A DNA stretch of 64,000 nt, taken from contig NZ_CP095050.1 of the NCBI RefSeq assembly GCF_022921075.1, positions 1,674,001 through 1,738,000 of the forward strand, read 5' to 3'. Within the stretch, counting starts at the first letter, position 1. Each line of letters starts with the position of its first letter. This DNA is from Hymenobacter sp. 5317J-9 (lineage in GTDB: Bacteria > Bacteroidota > Bacteroidia > Cytophagales > Hymenobacteraceae). The position numbers and the translations under genes were made by a program. Below the pieces are notes generated by a model. It saw only the letters and a list, made by a program, of their open reading frames with translations. It had not been told where the DNA came from and ran no database searches. Shown in pieces: positions 29,376 to 37,868 of this stretch.

Positions 29376-30710
29376 ATGGCAACTCTGACGCATCAAGAAA
29401 GCGCCACGGCTGAACAGCTCGTTGTAACGGATGGCGCCCGTAAGACTTTTATTACCATCATCGTCGCCGGTGTGGTGGTGTTGATTCTTGGCATTCTGGC
29501 TCAAGTTATGGGCTGGGGCGCTGCAGAGCACGCCGCTGCTGGCGAAGCTGCTGGTCACCTCGGGGCCTCAGCTGGCCACGGTGCCGGTGCTTCGTTGGAA
29601 CATGAAGGCAGCTCTACGTTGGTGAAGCGCATCATTGTTAGCCTGTGGCATAGCAACGTGTTTTTCCTTGGCGTTTCCACCATCGGAACCGTGTTTATGG
29701 CCATCAACTACGTGGCTTACGCTGGGTGGTCGGTTATGGTGAAGCGCATCTCGGAAGCTCTCAGCGCTTGGATTATCCCCGGTGCAGTAATTATGTTGGT
29801 GGTATTCCTCATTGGCCGCCACGACATTTTCCACTGGACGCACGAAGGCATCATGGAGAAGGGCAACCCCAACTATGACGCCATCATCGCGGGCAAGAGC
29901 GGTTTCCTCAACCTGCCGTTCTACCTCATTCGCACCATCGTTTACCTCGCTATCTGGGCTTTCTTCAGCTATAAGCTGCGGCAGCTGTCGCTGGCCGAAG
30001 ACCAACTGGGCGGTACGGTGTGGTTCCACAAGAGCATCAACGCTTCTGCGCTGTTCCTTGTGCTGTATGCGGTGACTTCTTCGATGTCGGCTTGGGACTG
30101 GGTGATGTCGGTTGACACGCACTGGTTCAGCACCATGTTCGGCTGGTACGTCTTCGCTTCGTGGTGGGTATCAGGCATTGCTGCCATTGCCCTCACGGCC
30201 ATTTTCCTAAAGCAAGCTGGTTACCTGCGTGCTCTGACTTCTAACCACTTGCACGACTTGGGCAAGCTGATGTTCGGTTTCAGTATTTTCTGGACCTACG
30301 TGTGGTTTGCCCAGTTCATGCTGATTTGGTACGCCAACCTGCCCGAAGAAGCGGTGTACTACAATCAGCGCCTCGGCGGTTTCGAGGGCCATTACACCGG
30401 CATCTTCTATTTCAACCTCCTCATCAACTTCGTCTTCCCCTTCTTGGGTTTGATGACGCGCGACGCCAAGCGCCAGATGATTATCATGAAGATTGTCTGC
30501 ATCGCCATCCTGGCGGGCCACTGGTCGGACTTTTATTTGATGTTCATGCCGGCAACTTTGAAGGCTGAAAGCGGGTTCTTGATTGAGATTGGCATCGCCG
30601 CCATTTTCCTGGGTGCTTTCCTGATTCTGTTCACGCGTCGCCTGGCTTCGGCTTCGCTCGTGCCGGTCAACCACCCCTTCCTGGACGAAAGCATTCACCA
30701 CACTACTTAA
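29376..30710 (+). CDS. actF: Alternative complex III subunit ActF (NrfD-like membrane protein)
   Basis: A 444-residue integral membrane protein, homologous in fold to ActC, with about ten predicted helices. Characteristic segments include RIIVSLWHSNVFFLGVS, SSMSAWDWVMSVDTHWFS and YVWFAQFMLIWYANLPEE. It completes the ACIII membrane core. The N-terminal 25 residues are cytoplasmic. The gene lies five bases after actE. The 103-base gap to coxB is a heptamer-repeat palindrome. Confidence 0.94.
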   Translation: MATLTHQESATAEQLVVTDGARKTFITIIVAGVVVLILGILAQVMGWGAAEHAAAGEAAGHLGASAGHGAGASLEHEGSSTLVKRIIVSLWHSNVFFLGVSTIGTVFMAINYVAYAGWSVMVKRISEALSAWIIPGAVIMLVVFLIGRHDIFHWTHEGIMEKGNPNYDAIIAGKSGFLNLPFYLIRTIVYLAIWAFFSYKLRQLSLAEDQLGGTVWFHKSINASALFLVLYAVTSSMSAWDWVMSVDTHWFSTMFGWYVFASWWVSGIAAIALTAIFLKQAGYLRALTSNHLHDLGKLMFGFSIFWTYVWFAQFMLIWYANLPEEAVYYNQRLGGFEGHYTGIFYFNLLINFVFPFLGLMTRDAKRQMIIMKIVCIAILAGHWSDFYLMFMPATLKAESGFLIEIGIAAIFLGAFLILFTRRLASASLVPVNHPFLDESIHHTT

Positions 30711-30720
30711 TTTTTTTTTA

Positions 30721-30811
30721 GAACTGAGGGTTTGGAACTCAGAACTCAGACGACTCTTGTTTGAGATTTGGCCGGGTTCTAAGCTCTAAGCTCTCGACTC
30801 TAATATCTAAA
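30721..30811. repeat. Heptamer-word palindromic spacer 3 (between actF and coxB)
   Basis: The left arm (30721-30755) is five 7-mers including GAACTGA, GAACTCA and GAACTCA. The right arm (30777-30811) is five 7-mers: TTCTAAG, CTCTAAG, CTCTCGA, CTCTAAT and ATCTAAA. Reverse complements of the right words match the left ones at about 11 of 15 core positions. The right arm ends two bases before the coxB ATG. Confidence 0.6.
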
Positions 30812-30813
30812 AA

Positions 30814-31887
30814 ATGACTGCTCTTACCATTTTGCTGGTGTTGGTGTTGCTGTTGGTCGTGTTCGGCCTGCTGTTTCGCTTGCAGATTCTGACTTCTATC
30901 TTCTCGGGCACGTTCACCCGTGACATTGGCATGAGCAATAGCGTTAATGCTATTTTGATGCTGGTATTCTTGGTTGTGGGTGGTGCATGGTTCGCCTACT
31001 CGTTTGCTGAGAACTTCAACAAGATGAACCCGCCCATCGCCTCGGTGCACGGCCACCAGATGGAGCGCATGTTCTGGACTACGATGATTGTGATTGGCAT
31101 TGCCTTCGCTATCACCCAATCGCTCCTGTTTGTGTACTCTTATAAGTACCAGCACAAGGAAGGCCGCCGGGCATACTTCTTCGCTCACAACAACAAAATT
31201 GAAGTTATCTGGACGGTGATTCCGGCTATCGTAATGGCTGCGCTCATCTTCGCCGGCTGGAAAGCCTGGACCCGTATTACCGGTCCCGCTCCCAAGAATT
31301 CGGTGGTGGTAGAAGTGATGGGCAAGCAGTTTAACTGGCTGGTGCGTTACCCCGGCCGCGACATGAAGCTGGGTGTAGTGAACTACCGTCTGATTGATGC
31401 CGTGAACGAATGGGGCTTTGACCTTAGTGACAAATCTGCTCTTGATGACTTCACTACCAACGAGATTCACGTGCCCAAGGGCGTACCGGTGTTGATTAAG
31501 ATTCGCTCACGCGACGTGCTTCACGCTGTGTACATGCCGCATTTCCGCGTGCAGATGTACGCTGTGCCGGGCATGCCGACTCGCTTCTGGTTCACGCCTA
31601 CGATGTCAACCGACGAGATGCGTGCCAAACTGGGCAACCCCAAGTTCAACTATGAACTAGCTTGCAACCAGGTGTGCGGCGGCAGCCACTTCGCCATGAA
31701 AGCCACGCTGATTGTGGACGAGCCGGACGACTACCAAAACTGGTACGCTGCTCAGCAGTCTTTCTCTGAGAAAAACCCGGAAGTAATGGCTGCTTTCAAA
31801 CAGAAAGCCAAAACGCTGGTTGCTCCTGTAGCTGCTCAGCCCGAAGCTGCCGAAACGGCTCCCGCTCCTCTGGCTGCTTCTTACTAA
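30814..31887 (+). CDS. coxB: Cytochrome c oxidase subunit II (CuA subunit, without fused cytochrome c)
   Basis: A 357-residue subunit that receives electrons at the binuclear CuA centre. An additional N-terminal hydrophobic segment (about 2-22) precedes the two usual helices (about 46-68 and 90-112). The CuA ligands are in CNQVCGGSHFAM near residue 284, and the earlier His is in SRDVLHAVYMPHF. No CxxCH motif is present, so this is an aa3 rather than a caa3 subunit II. The tail is Ala/Pro-rich. Confidence 0.95.
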   Translation: MTALTILLVLVLLLVVFGLLFRLQILTSIFSGTFTRDIGMSNSVNAILMLVFLVVGGAWFAYSFAENFNKMNPPIASVHGHQMERMFWTTMIVIGIAFAITQSLLFVYSYKYQHKEGRRAYFFAHNNKIEVIWTVIPAIVMAALIFAGWKAWTRITGPAPKNSVVVEVMGKQFNWLVRYPGRDMKLGVVNYRLIDAVNEWGFDLSDKSALDDFTTNEIHVPKGVPVLIKIRSRDVLHAVYMPHFRVQMYAVPGMPTRFWFTPTMSTDEMRAKLGNPKFNYELACNQVCGGSHFAMKATLIVDEPDDYQNWYAAQQSFSEKNPEVMAAFKQKAKTLVAPVAAQPEAAETAPAPLAASY

Positions 31888-31909
31888 TACAATTTAACGG
31901 TATCCCGCT

Positions 31910-33802
31910 ATGTCAGACATGACACCTAAGCCTAATCTTTCGCCCGGCGTTGAAGCGCAAGGTGGGATTGGTACTGCTCCGGTTCCTGCTACCGAGCACG
32001 ACGACCATTTGCTGCACGATGACCATCACCATGAGCATCATGACCAGCACTGGCTGTGGAAGTATGTTTTCAGCCAAGACCACAAGGTAATTGCCAAGCA
32101 ATTCCTGATTACGGGCATGATTTGGGCCATTCTGGGGGGCACACTCTCCAGCTTGTTCCGTCTGCAGCTGGGCTGGCCCGAGGGCTCGATGGAGTGGCTC
32201 ACGCCTTTCCTCGGCAAGTGGATTCAGGCTGGTAAGCTGAACCCCGAGTTCTACCTCGCGCTGGTGACCATGCACGGTACCATCATGGTGTTCTTCGTGC
32301 TGACGGCTGGCTTGTCGGGTACGTTTTCGAACTTCCTGATTCCGCTGCAAGTAGGTGCCCGCGACATGGCTTCGGGTTTCATGAACATGCTTTCGTACTG
32401 GTTCTTCTTCCTGTCGAGCATCGTCATGTTCTCGTCGCTGTTCATCGAGACGGGCCCGGCTGCTGCTGGCTGGACAATCTACCCGCCGCTGTCTGCCCTG
32501 CCGCAAGCTATTCCCGGTTCGGGTGCTGGTATGACCATGTGGCTCGTATCGATGGCGTTGTTCATCGTGTCGCAGTTGCTGGGTGGCGTAAACTACGTGA
32601 CGACGGTAATCAACCTGCGTACCCGCGGCATGAGCATGAGCAAGCTGCCGCTCACCATCTGGGCCTTCTTCCTGACGGCTATTCTCGGCATCCTGTCGTT
32701 CCCGGTGCTGTTTTCGGCTGCGTTGCTGCTGATTTTTGACCGCTCGTTCGGTACCTCGTTCTTCCTGTCGGATATCTACATTGCCGGGCAGGCACTCAGC
32801 AACCAAGGCGGTTCGCCCGTGTTGTTCCAGCACTTGTTCTGGTTCTTGGGTCACCCTGAGGTGTACATCGTAATCATGCCGGCTATGGGCATGGTGTCGG
32901 AAATTCTGGCTACGAATGCCCGTAAGCCCATCTTCGGCTACCGCGCTATGATTGGCTCGCTGATTGGTATTTCGCTGCTGTCGTTCGTTGTGTGGGCTCA
33001 CCACATGTTCGTAACCGGCATGAACCCCTTCCTCGGTTCGGTGTTCATGTTCCTTACGCTGATTATTGCGGTGCCCTCGGGCGTGAAAGTGTTTAACTGG
33101 CTCGCTACGCTGTGGCGCGGCAACATTCGCTTCACGGCTGCAATGCTGTTCGCCATTGGCTTTGTGTCGCTGTTCATCTCAGGTGGTTTGACCGGTATAA
33201 TCCTCGGTAACGCTACCCTCGACATTCAGATGCACAACACTTACTTCGTGGTGGCTCACTTCCACTTAGTAATGGGTAGCTCGGCTTTCTTTGGTCTGTT
33301 TGCTGGTGTGTACCATTGGTTCCCGAAGATGTTTGGCCGCATGATGGACGAGAAGCTGGGCTATATCCACTTCTGGTTGACTTTCATTGGTGTGTATCTG
33401 GTGTTCATGCCGATGCACTACGTAGGCATCGCCGGTTTCCCCCGTCGTTACTACGCCTGGACTGGTTTTGATGCCTTCTCGCAATTCGCTGACCTGAACA
33501 AGTTTATCTCGATTGCGGCAATCATTGCCTTCCTCGGCCAGTTCATCTTCATCTTCAACTTCTTCTACAGCATTTTCCGCGGCCGTCGTGCTACCCAGAA
33601 CCCCTGGAACTCGACGACGCTGGAATGGACCACGCCGGTTGAGCCCGGCCACGGTAACTGGCCCGGCGAAATCCCCGCCGTGTACCGCTGGCCCTACGAC
33701 TACAGCAAGCCCGGCTCGGAAGTGGATTTCATTCCTCAAAACGTGCCGTACTCGCAAACGCCGTCATCGAACCTGCCCTACGAGCAGGAAATGGCCGAGT
33801 AG
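31910..33802 (+). CDS. coxA: Cytochrome c oxidase subunit I (aa3 type)
   Basis: A 630-residue heme-copper oxidase catalytic subunit with at least 12 membrane helices. The His-rich N-terminus is not conserved. Heme and CuB ligands are visible in TMHGTIMVF (heme a), FLGHPEVYIVIMPAMG (CuB His with cross-linked Tyr), VVWAHHMF (two CuB His) and HNTYFVVAHFHLVMG (heme a3 and a). It reduces oxygen and pumps protons. It follows coxB by 22 bases and is followed by a strong hairpin that ends or attenuates the act-cox transcript. Confidence 0.97.
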   Translation: MSDMTPKPNLSPGVEAQGGIGTAPVPATEHDDHLLHDDHHHEHHDQHWLWKYVFSQDHKVIAKQFLITGMIWAILGGTLSSLFRLQLGWPEGSMEWLTPFLGKWIQAGKLNPEFYLALVTMHGTIMVFFVLTAGLSGTFSNFLIPLQVGARDMASGFMNMLSYWFFFLSSIVMFSSLFIETGPAAAGWTIYPPLSALPQAIPGSGAGMTMWLVSMALFIVSQLLGGVNYVTTVINLRTRGMSMSKLPLTIWAFFLTAILGILSFPVLFSAALLLIFDRSFGTSFFLSDIYIAGQALSNQGGSPVLFQHLFWFLGHPEVYIVIMPAMGMVSEILATNARKPIFGYRAMIGSLIGISLLSFVVWAHHMFVTGMNPFLGSVFMFLTLIIAVPSGVKVFNWLATLWRGNIRFTAAMLFAIGFVSLFISGGLTGIILGNATLDIQMHNTYFVVAHFHLVMGSSAFFGLFAGVYHWFPKMFGRMMDEKLGYIHFWLTFIGVYLVFMPMHYVGIAGFPRRYYAWTGFDAFSQFADLNKFISIAAIIAFLGQFIFIFNFFYSIFRGRRATQNPWNSTTLEWTTPVEPGHGNWPGEIPAVYRWPYDYSKPGSEVDFIPQNVPYSQTPSSNLPYEQEMAE

Positions 33803-33829
33803 TTTGGTTAAATCAATAAAGTCCCGAAG

Positions 33830-33857
33830 CGGGCCGCCTCACCGGCGGCCCGTTTTG
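33830..33857 (+). terminator. Intrinsic terminator or attenuator after coxA
   Basis: Perfect nine-bp GC stem CGGGCCGCC / GGCGGCCCG with a five-base loop followed by TTTTG. It separates the structural genes from the downstream assembly genes. Confidence 0.75.
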
Positions 33858-33886
33858 TTGTCACCCTTTTTGACAATCCTGTTGTA

Positions 33887-35035
33887 ATGAATAATTGGTC
33901 GATAAGCCCTGCCGTTCGTCGCTTTCGCTTCGTGGGGTTGCTGACGGTGGTGGCCGTGTATTTGTTGATATTGGTGGGCGGCGTGGTGCGTAGCACCGGC
34001 AGCGGAATGGGCTGTCCCGACTGGCCCAAGTGCTTTGGTAGCTGGGTGCCACCCACTAAAGTGAGTCAGCTCCCGCCCAACTACAAAGAAATTTACACCG
34101 CTCAGCGAGTTGCCAAAAACCAGAAGCTGGCTCGTACCCTACAGCGCTTAGGTTTTTCGCAGGTTGCAGGAAGCATCTTTGCGCATCCTACACAGTACAT
34201 CGAGACGGATTTCAACGCAGTGAAAACGTGGATTGAGTACGTCAACCGTCTGCTGGGGGCGCTGATTGGGGTCTTTGTATTCCTTACAGTCTTGTTTGCG
34301 TTGCCTTATTGGAAGCGTGACCGCACTATTTTCTGGCTGGCTTTAGCGTCGTTTCTTCTCACAGGGGTACAGGGCTATCTGGGTTCGTTGGTAGTGTCAA
34401 CTAACTTGCTGCCGGTGATGGTAACCATTCACATGGCCCTGGCGCTGGTGATTGTGGCGCTACTACTATATGCCGTAGACCGAGCCCGCACGGGCAAGGC
34501 AGGGCAGGGCGAAACTTGGGAATGGGAGCAGTCAGCTACCACCATTACTCCGCAAGTAGCTGCGGTGCCAAGTCTAGGGCTGCAGGTATGGCTATGGGTT
34601 GCGTTGCTGCTCACCTTCTGGCAAATTATGCTGGGCACTCAGGTGCGGGAGCAGGTAGACGTGGTTTCGGCCGCCGCTGGCTATGTGGGCCGCGAAACCT
34701 GGATAGGCCAACTAGGCAGTGTATTTACGTTACACCGCACGATTTCAGCGGCGGTGCTGCTGCTGAATGTGTATGTGGGGTTTGAGCTGTGGCAACTTGG
34801 ACAGGCGCGGCTGCGGCGGCTAGTGGTGGCCACACTAGGCATGATTGGTTTGGAAATAGTTGTGGGTTTTGTACTGACCTTGTTTGCACTGCCCGCTGCG
34901 GCGCAGCCGGTGCACCTCACCTTGGCGACGGTGCTGTTCGGCGTGCAGTTTCTGACGCTGCTGGCGGTGGCCCATGCGCGCAAAGCTCCAGAAACTATTG
35001 CGCCATCGGATGCCGCCCGACCGGTTGTTGCGTAA
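33887..35035 (+). CDS. ctaA: Heme A synthase (COX15/CtaA)
   Basis: A 382-residue membrane enzyme that oxidises the C8 methyl of heme O to the formyl group of heme A. The N-terminal block LVGGVVRSTGSGMGCPDWPKC is classic for the family, and the protein has about eight helices with conserved His in YVNRLLGALIG, VTIHMALALV, LHRTISAAV and QPVHLTLATV. It supplies the oxidase encoded just upstream. Codon use is less biased than in coxA, consistent with lower expression after the terminator. Confidence 0.94.
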   Translation: MNNWSISPAVRRFRFVGLLTVVAVYLLILVGGVVRSTGSGMGCPDWPKCFGSWVPPTKVSQLPPNYKEIYTAQRVAKNQKLARTLQRLGFSQVAGSIFAHPTQYIETDFNAVKTWIEYVNRLLGALIGVFVFLTVLFALPYWKRDRTIFWLALASFLLTGVQGYLGSLVVSTNLLPVMVTIHMALALVIVALLLYAVDRARTGKAGQGETWEWEQSATTITPQVAAVPSLGLQVWLWVALLLTFWQIMLGTQVREQVDVVSAAAGYVGRETWIGQLGSVFTLHRTISAAVLLLNVYVGFELWQLGQARLRRLVVATLGMIGLEIVVGFVLTLFALPAAAQPVHLTLATVLFGVQFLTLLAVAHARKAPETIAPSDAARPVVA

Positions 35036-35040
35036 CTTTG
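35033..35040 (+). promoter_or_regulatory. Possible internal -7 element before ctaB
   Basis: TAACTTTG fits TAnnTTTG and overlaps the ctaA stop codon, 66 bases before the ctaB ATG. No -33 TTTG was found at 19 bases. Confidence 0.25.
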
Positions 35041-35105
35041 TGGCCCGTTTGGCAGGCAGCTGAAGTTGGCATGCCCGTGAACCGGAATCACTAGAAAAGG
35101 TATTG

Positions 35106-35957
35106 ATGCTTAAGGCCCGCGCCTATTTTCAGCTGCTCAAGTTCCGGCTTTCGCTCACGGTGGCGTTTTCCAGTGCAATTGGGTACATGCTGGGCGCGCA
35201 CGATTTTAATTGGGGCCAGGCCCTGCTGGTGATGCTTGGTGGCCTGCTCGTAACGGGCTCTGCCAACATCATCAACCAGATTCACGAGCGGGAACTTGAC
35301 AAGCTCATGACCCGCACGGCCAAGCGCCCGCTGCCGTTGGGCATCCTCACGCCGGCTGAGGCCTGGGTGTTTTGCGTGCTGCTGGGCGTGGCCGGGCTGG
35401 GCCTGCTGGCCTATTGCTTCAACCCGCTCACGGCGGCGCTGTCGCTGCTTTCGCTCATCCTCTACGGGTTCATCTACACGCCGCTCAAGACGATTTCGCC
35501 AATTTGCGTGGCCGTGGGGGCCATTCCGGGCGGTTTGCCGCCGCTTATCGGCTGGGTAGCCGCTACAGGCTACATCGGCGTGGAAGCGTGGGTGCTGTTT
35601 GGCATTCAGTTTATGTGGCAGTTTCCGCATTTCTGGGCCATCGCCTGGGTGGCCGACGACGACTACAAGCGCGCGGGCTTTAAGATGCTGCCCTCGCCGG
35701 GCAACCGCGACCTGCGCACGGCGTTCCAAATCATGACCTACACGCTGCTGCTGATTCCGCTCAGCTTGCTGCCATTGGAATTTAATATTTCGGGGCGCAT
35801 CTCGGCGCTGGTGGCCGTGGTGTGCGGCGTATTGTTTTTGCTGCTCACAGTGCAACTCATGCGCACGCAGTCGCGCAAGGCCGCGCTACGCATCATGTTT
35901 GCCTCATTCCTATACCTACCCATCGTACAAATTGCCTTGGTGCTGGACAAAATCTAG
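35106..35957 (+). CDS. ctaB: Protoheme IX farnesyltransferase (heme O synthase)
   Basis: A 283-residue polytopic UbiA-family prenyltransferase that attaches farnesyl to protoheme to make heme O, the substrate of CtaA. The Asp-rich motif region reads NIINQIHERELDKLMTRTAK (variant of NxxxDxxxD), and the second family block is WQFPHFWAIAWVADDDYKRAG. Start set at ATG 35106; a TTG three bases upstream is possible. It lies in the same cluster as the oxidase genes it serves. Confidence 0.95.
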   Translation: MLKARAYFQLLKFRLSLTVAFSSAIGYMLGAHDFNWGQALLVMLGGLLVTGSANIINQIHERELDKLMTRTAKRPLPLGILTPAEAWVFCVLLGVAGLGLLAYCFNPLTAALSLLSLILYGFIYTPLKTISPICVAVGAIPGGLPPLIGWVAATGYIGVEAWVLFGIQFMWQFPHFWAIAWVADDDYKRAGFKMLPSPGNRDLRTAFQIMTYTLLLIPLSLLPLEFNISGRISALVAVVCGVLFLLLTVQLMRTQSRKAALRIMFASFLYLPIVQIALVLDKI

Positions 35958-36036
35958 CATTTTGCTGTTGTAAGGTGGTATCGAAAGCAAGCAGTTATTG
36001 CTTTGGAAAGCCAATAACGAATTAATTATTTATCTC

Positions 36037-36627
36037 ATGAATCCTCAACCTGAACTGTTGTCCGACAAGGAAGTAGGCCTAGGCTGGCACCCCAAGCGTG
36101 TGCTGCTTATTTTGCTCATCTTCAGCATTGTGATGATGTTCGCGGCTTTTACCAGCGGCTACATTGTGCGCCGCGACGAAGGCAACTGGCGCGAGTTTGA
36201 CTTGCCGGTGTCGCTGCTCATCAATTCCATCCTCATCGCGCTGAGCAGTGCCAGCATGCAATGGGCGTATGCCTCAGCGCGTAAAGACGAAATCGGGCGC
36301 CTCAAAACTGGCCTGGGCATCACCCTGGCGCTGGGCCTGGCGTTCCTGGTAGGGCAGTACATGAGCTTCGGCGATTTGGTGGCCGGCAACACCTACTTTG
36401 GCGGTGCCGACGCCAATCCTTCGGGTTCGTTCGTATACGTGCTCATGGGCGTGCACGCTTTTCACCTGATTACGGGGCTTGTTTTTGTGGCCGTAGTGCT
36501 TGGCCGAGCCCTTAACTATCAAGTGCATTCGCGCGCCATGCTCTCCATTGGCAACGCTACCTTGTACTGGCACTTCCTGGGCGGACTTTGGCTGTACCTG
36601 TATTTGTTCTTACTTTTGAACCACTAA
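36037..36627 (+). CDS. Cytochrome c oxidase subunit III-like protein (short paralogue)
   Basis: A 196-residue membrane protein from ATG 36037 (MNPQPELLSDKEVG), with five predicted helices and the heme-copper oxidase subunit III signatures AFTSGYIVRRDEGNW and VLMGVHAFHLITGLVF, ending YWHFLGGLWLYLYLFLLL. The in-frame extension to 35998 is not family-like. Bacteroidota clusters of this type often have two subunit III genes in tandem; this is the shorter one, 22 bases before the longer one. Confidence 0.9.
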   Translation: MNPQPELLSDKEVGLGWHPKRVLLILLIFSIVMMFAAFTSGYIVRRDEGNWREFDLPVSLLINSILIALSSASMQWAYASARKDEIGRLKTGLGITLALGLAFLVGQYMSFGDLVAGNTYFGGADANPSGSFVYVLMGVHAFHLITGLVFVAVVLGRALNYQVHSRAMLSIGNATLYWHFLGGLWLYLYLFLLLNH

Positions 36628-36649
36628 AACGACGTTTACGCTGTCCGCT

Positions 36650-37423
36650 ATGGCCCAATCGACCACTTTGCAGTCGCCCACTGCACCCGCTACCCAAGAC
36701 GCCCCGCGCACCGGCAACTGGGATGGCGGCAACGAACCTTTCAAGGCGAGCTACGGCAAGCTGATGATGTGGTTCTTCCTGCTTTCTGACGCATTCACCT
36801 TCGCCGCTTTCCTCACCACTTATGGCATGATTCGCCATAAGCACGAAGTATTCACCGGCGAAGCCAAAGAGTTTGTGTTCAGCACGCGGTGGTGGCCGAT
36901 TCCGGACCACGTGTTCAACGCCTTCCCGGGCCTGGGCCACGCCAACGTGCCGCTGGGCTTCGTGGCGTTGATGACGATGATTCTCATTTTCAGCTCCGTG
37001 ACGATGGTGTTGGCCGTAGAAGCTGGCCACCGCATGGACAAGGCTGATGTTCAGAAGTGGCTGCTGTGGACCATCCTGTTCGGTAGCACCTTCCTGCTGA
37101 GCCAGGCCTGGGAGTGGAGCCACTTTATCCATGGCACGCCCGAAGGCACCATGATGGCCGACGGCACGGTGTTTCACGGCGCCAACCTGGCCACGAACCA
37201 ATACGGACCGGTACTGTTTGCCGACCTGTTCTTCTTCATCACCGGCTTCCACGGCACCCACGTATTCTCGGGCGTCTGCCTGCTGATTTGGTGCTTCATC
37301 GCCACTACCAACGGCACGTTTGAAAAGCGCGGCCACTACGAGATGGTGGAGAAAATCGGCCTCTACTGGCACTTTGTGGACCTTGTGTGGGTGTTTGTGT
37401 TCACCTTCTTCTACCTCGTTTAA
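36650..37423 (+). CDS. coxC: Cytochrome c oxidase subunit III
   Basis: A 257-residue membrane subunit. A polar N-terminus of about 40 residues is followed by helices starting MMWFFLLSDAFTFAAFLTTYG, and the conserved end FFFITGFHGTHVFSGV...EKIGLYWHFVDLVWVFVFTFFYLV. Subunit III stabilises subunit I and its oxygen channel. The gene is followed by a 97-base palindromic spacer before the subunit IV gene. Confidence 0.93.
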   Translation: MAQSTTLQSPTAPATQDAPRTGNWDGGNEPFKASYGKLMMWFFLLSDAFTFAAFLTTYGMIRHKHEVFTGEAKEFVFSTRWWPIPDHVFNAFPGLGHANVPLGFVALMTMILIFSSVTMVLAVEAGHRMDKADVQKWLLWTILFGSTFLLSQAWEWSHFIHGTPEGTMMADGTVFHGANLATNQYGPVLFADLFFFITGFHGTHVFSGVCLLIWCFIATTNGTFEKRGHYEMVEKIGLYWHFVDLVWVFVFTFFYLV

Positions 37424-37520
37424 TCAGTGAATGAGCAAATGAGTAATTGAGCGAATGTCCCATTCGCAATTGCTTGTTGCCATCTGACTTACTCATTCAC
37501 TCTGTTATTCATTTACTGAA
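37424..37520. repeat. Octamer-word palindromic spacer 4 (between coxC and coxD)
   Basis: The whole gap is filled by this element. The left arm has four 8-mers in register from 37427 (GTGAATGA, GCAAATGA, GTAATTGA, GCGAATGT). The right arm has four 8-mers from 37489 (TTACTCAT, TCACTCTG, TTATTCAT, TTACTGAA) ending at the coxD ATG. Outer arms pair imperfectly (TCAGTGAATGA with TCATTTACTGA) and an inner hairpin GCGAATG-TCC-CATTCGC is perfect. Confidence 0.7.
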
Positions 37521-37865
37521 ATGGCTTCCCACGCAACTACTGAGCACACGCTCACCCCCGGCGAAATCGCCAAACCGAATACCGGCTGGATTTGGAAGAC
37601 CTTCTTCGTACTGGTGGGCATCACCGCCATCGAGTTCGTCTTCGTATTCCTGATGCACCCGAGCACCCTGCGCAACAGCATATTCATCGTGCTCACCATC
37701 ATGAAGGCTTTCTTCATTGTGGCCGAATTCATGCACCTGAAGCACGAAACCAAAGGCCTGATTTGGACGATTCTGATTCCGGTGGCGCTGCTGATATGGC
37801 TGCTGGTGGCCCTGATTACCGAGGGCTCGTTCATCGGCGAAGTGTTGCAAAACATGTTCAAATAG
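37521..37865 (+). CDS. coxD: Cytochrome c oxidase subunit IV-like small membrane protein
   Basis: A 114-residue protein with three hydrophobic segments (about 28-47, 52-73, 82-104) and the family block FFIVAEFMHLKHETKGLIW, which matches prokaryotic subunit IV (COX4 pro) proteins. Its role is structural. The preceding spacer ends exactly at the ATG. The SCO-like gene follows after three bases. Confidence 0.88.
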   Translation: MASHATTEHTLTPGEIAKPNTGWIWKTFFVLVGITAIEFVFVFLMHPSTLRNSIFIVLTIMKAFFIVAEFMHLKHETKGLIWTILIPVALLIWLLVALITEGSFIGEVLQNMFK

Positions 37866-37868
37866 CGG

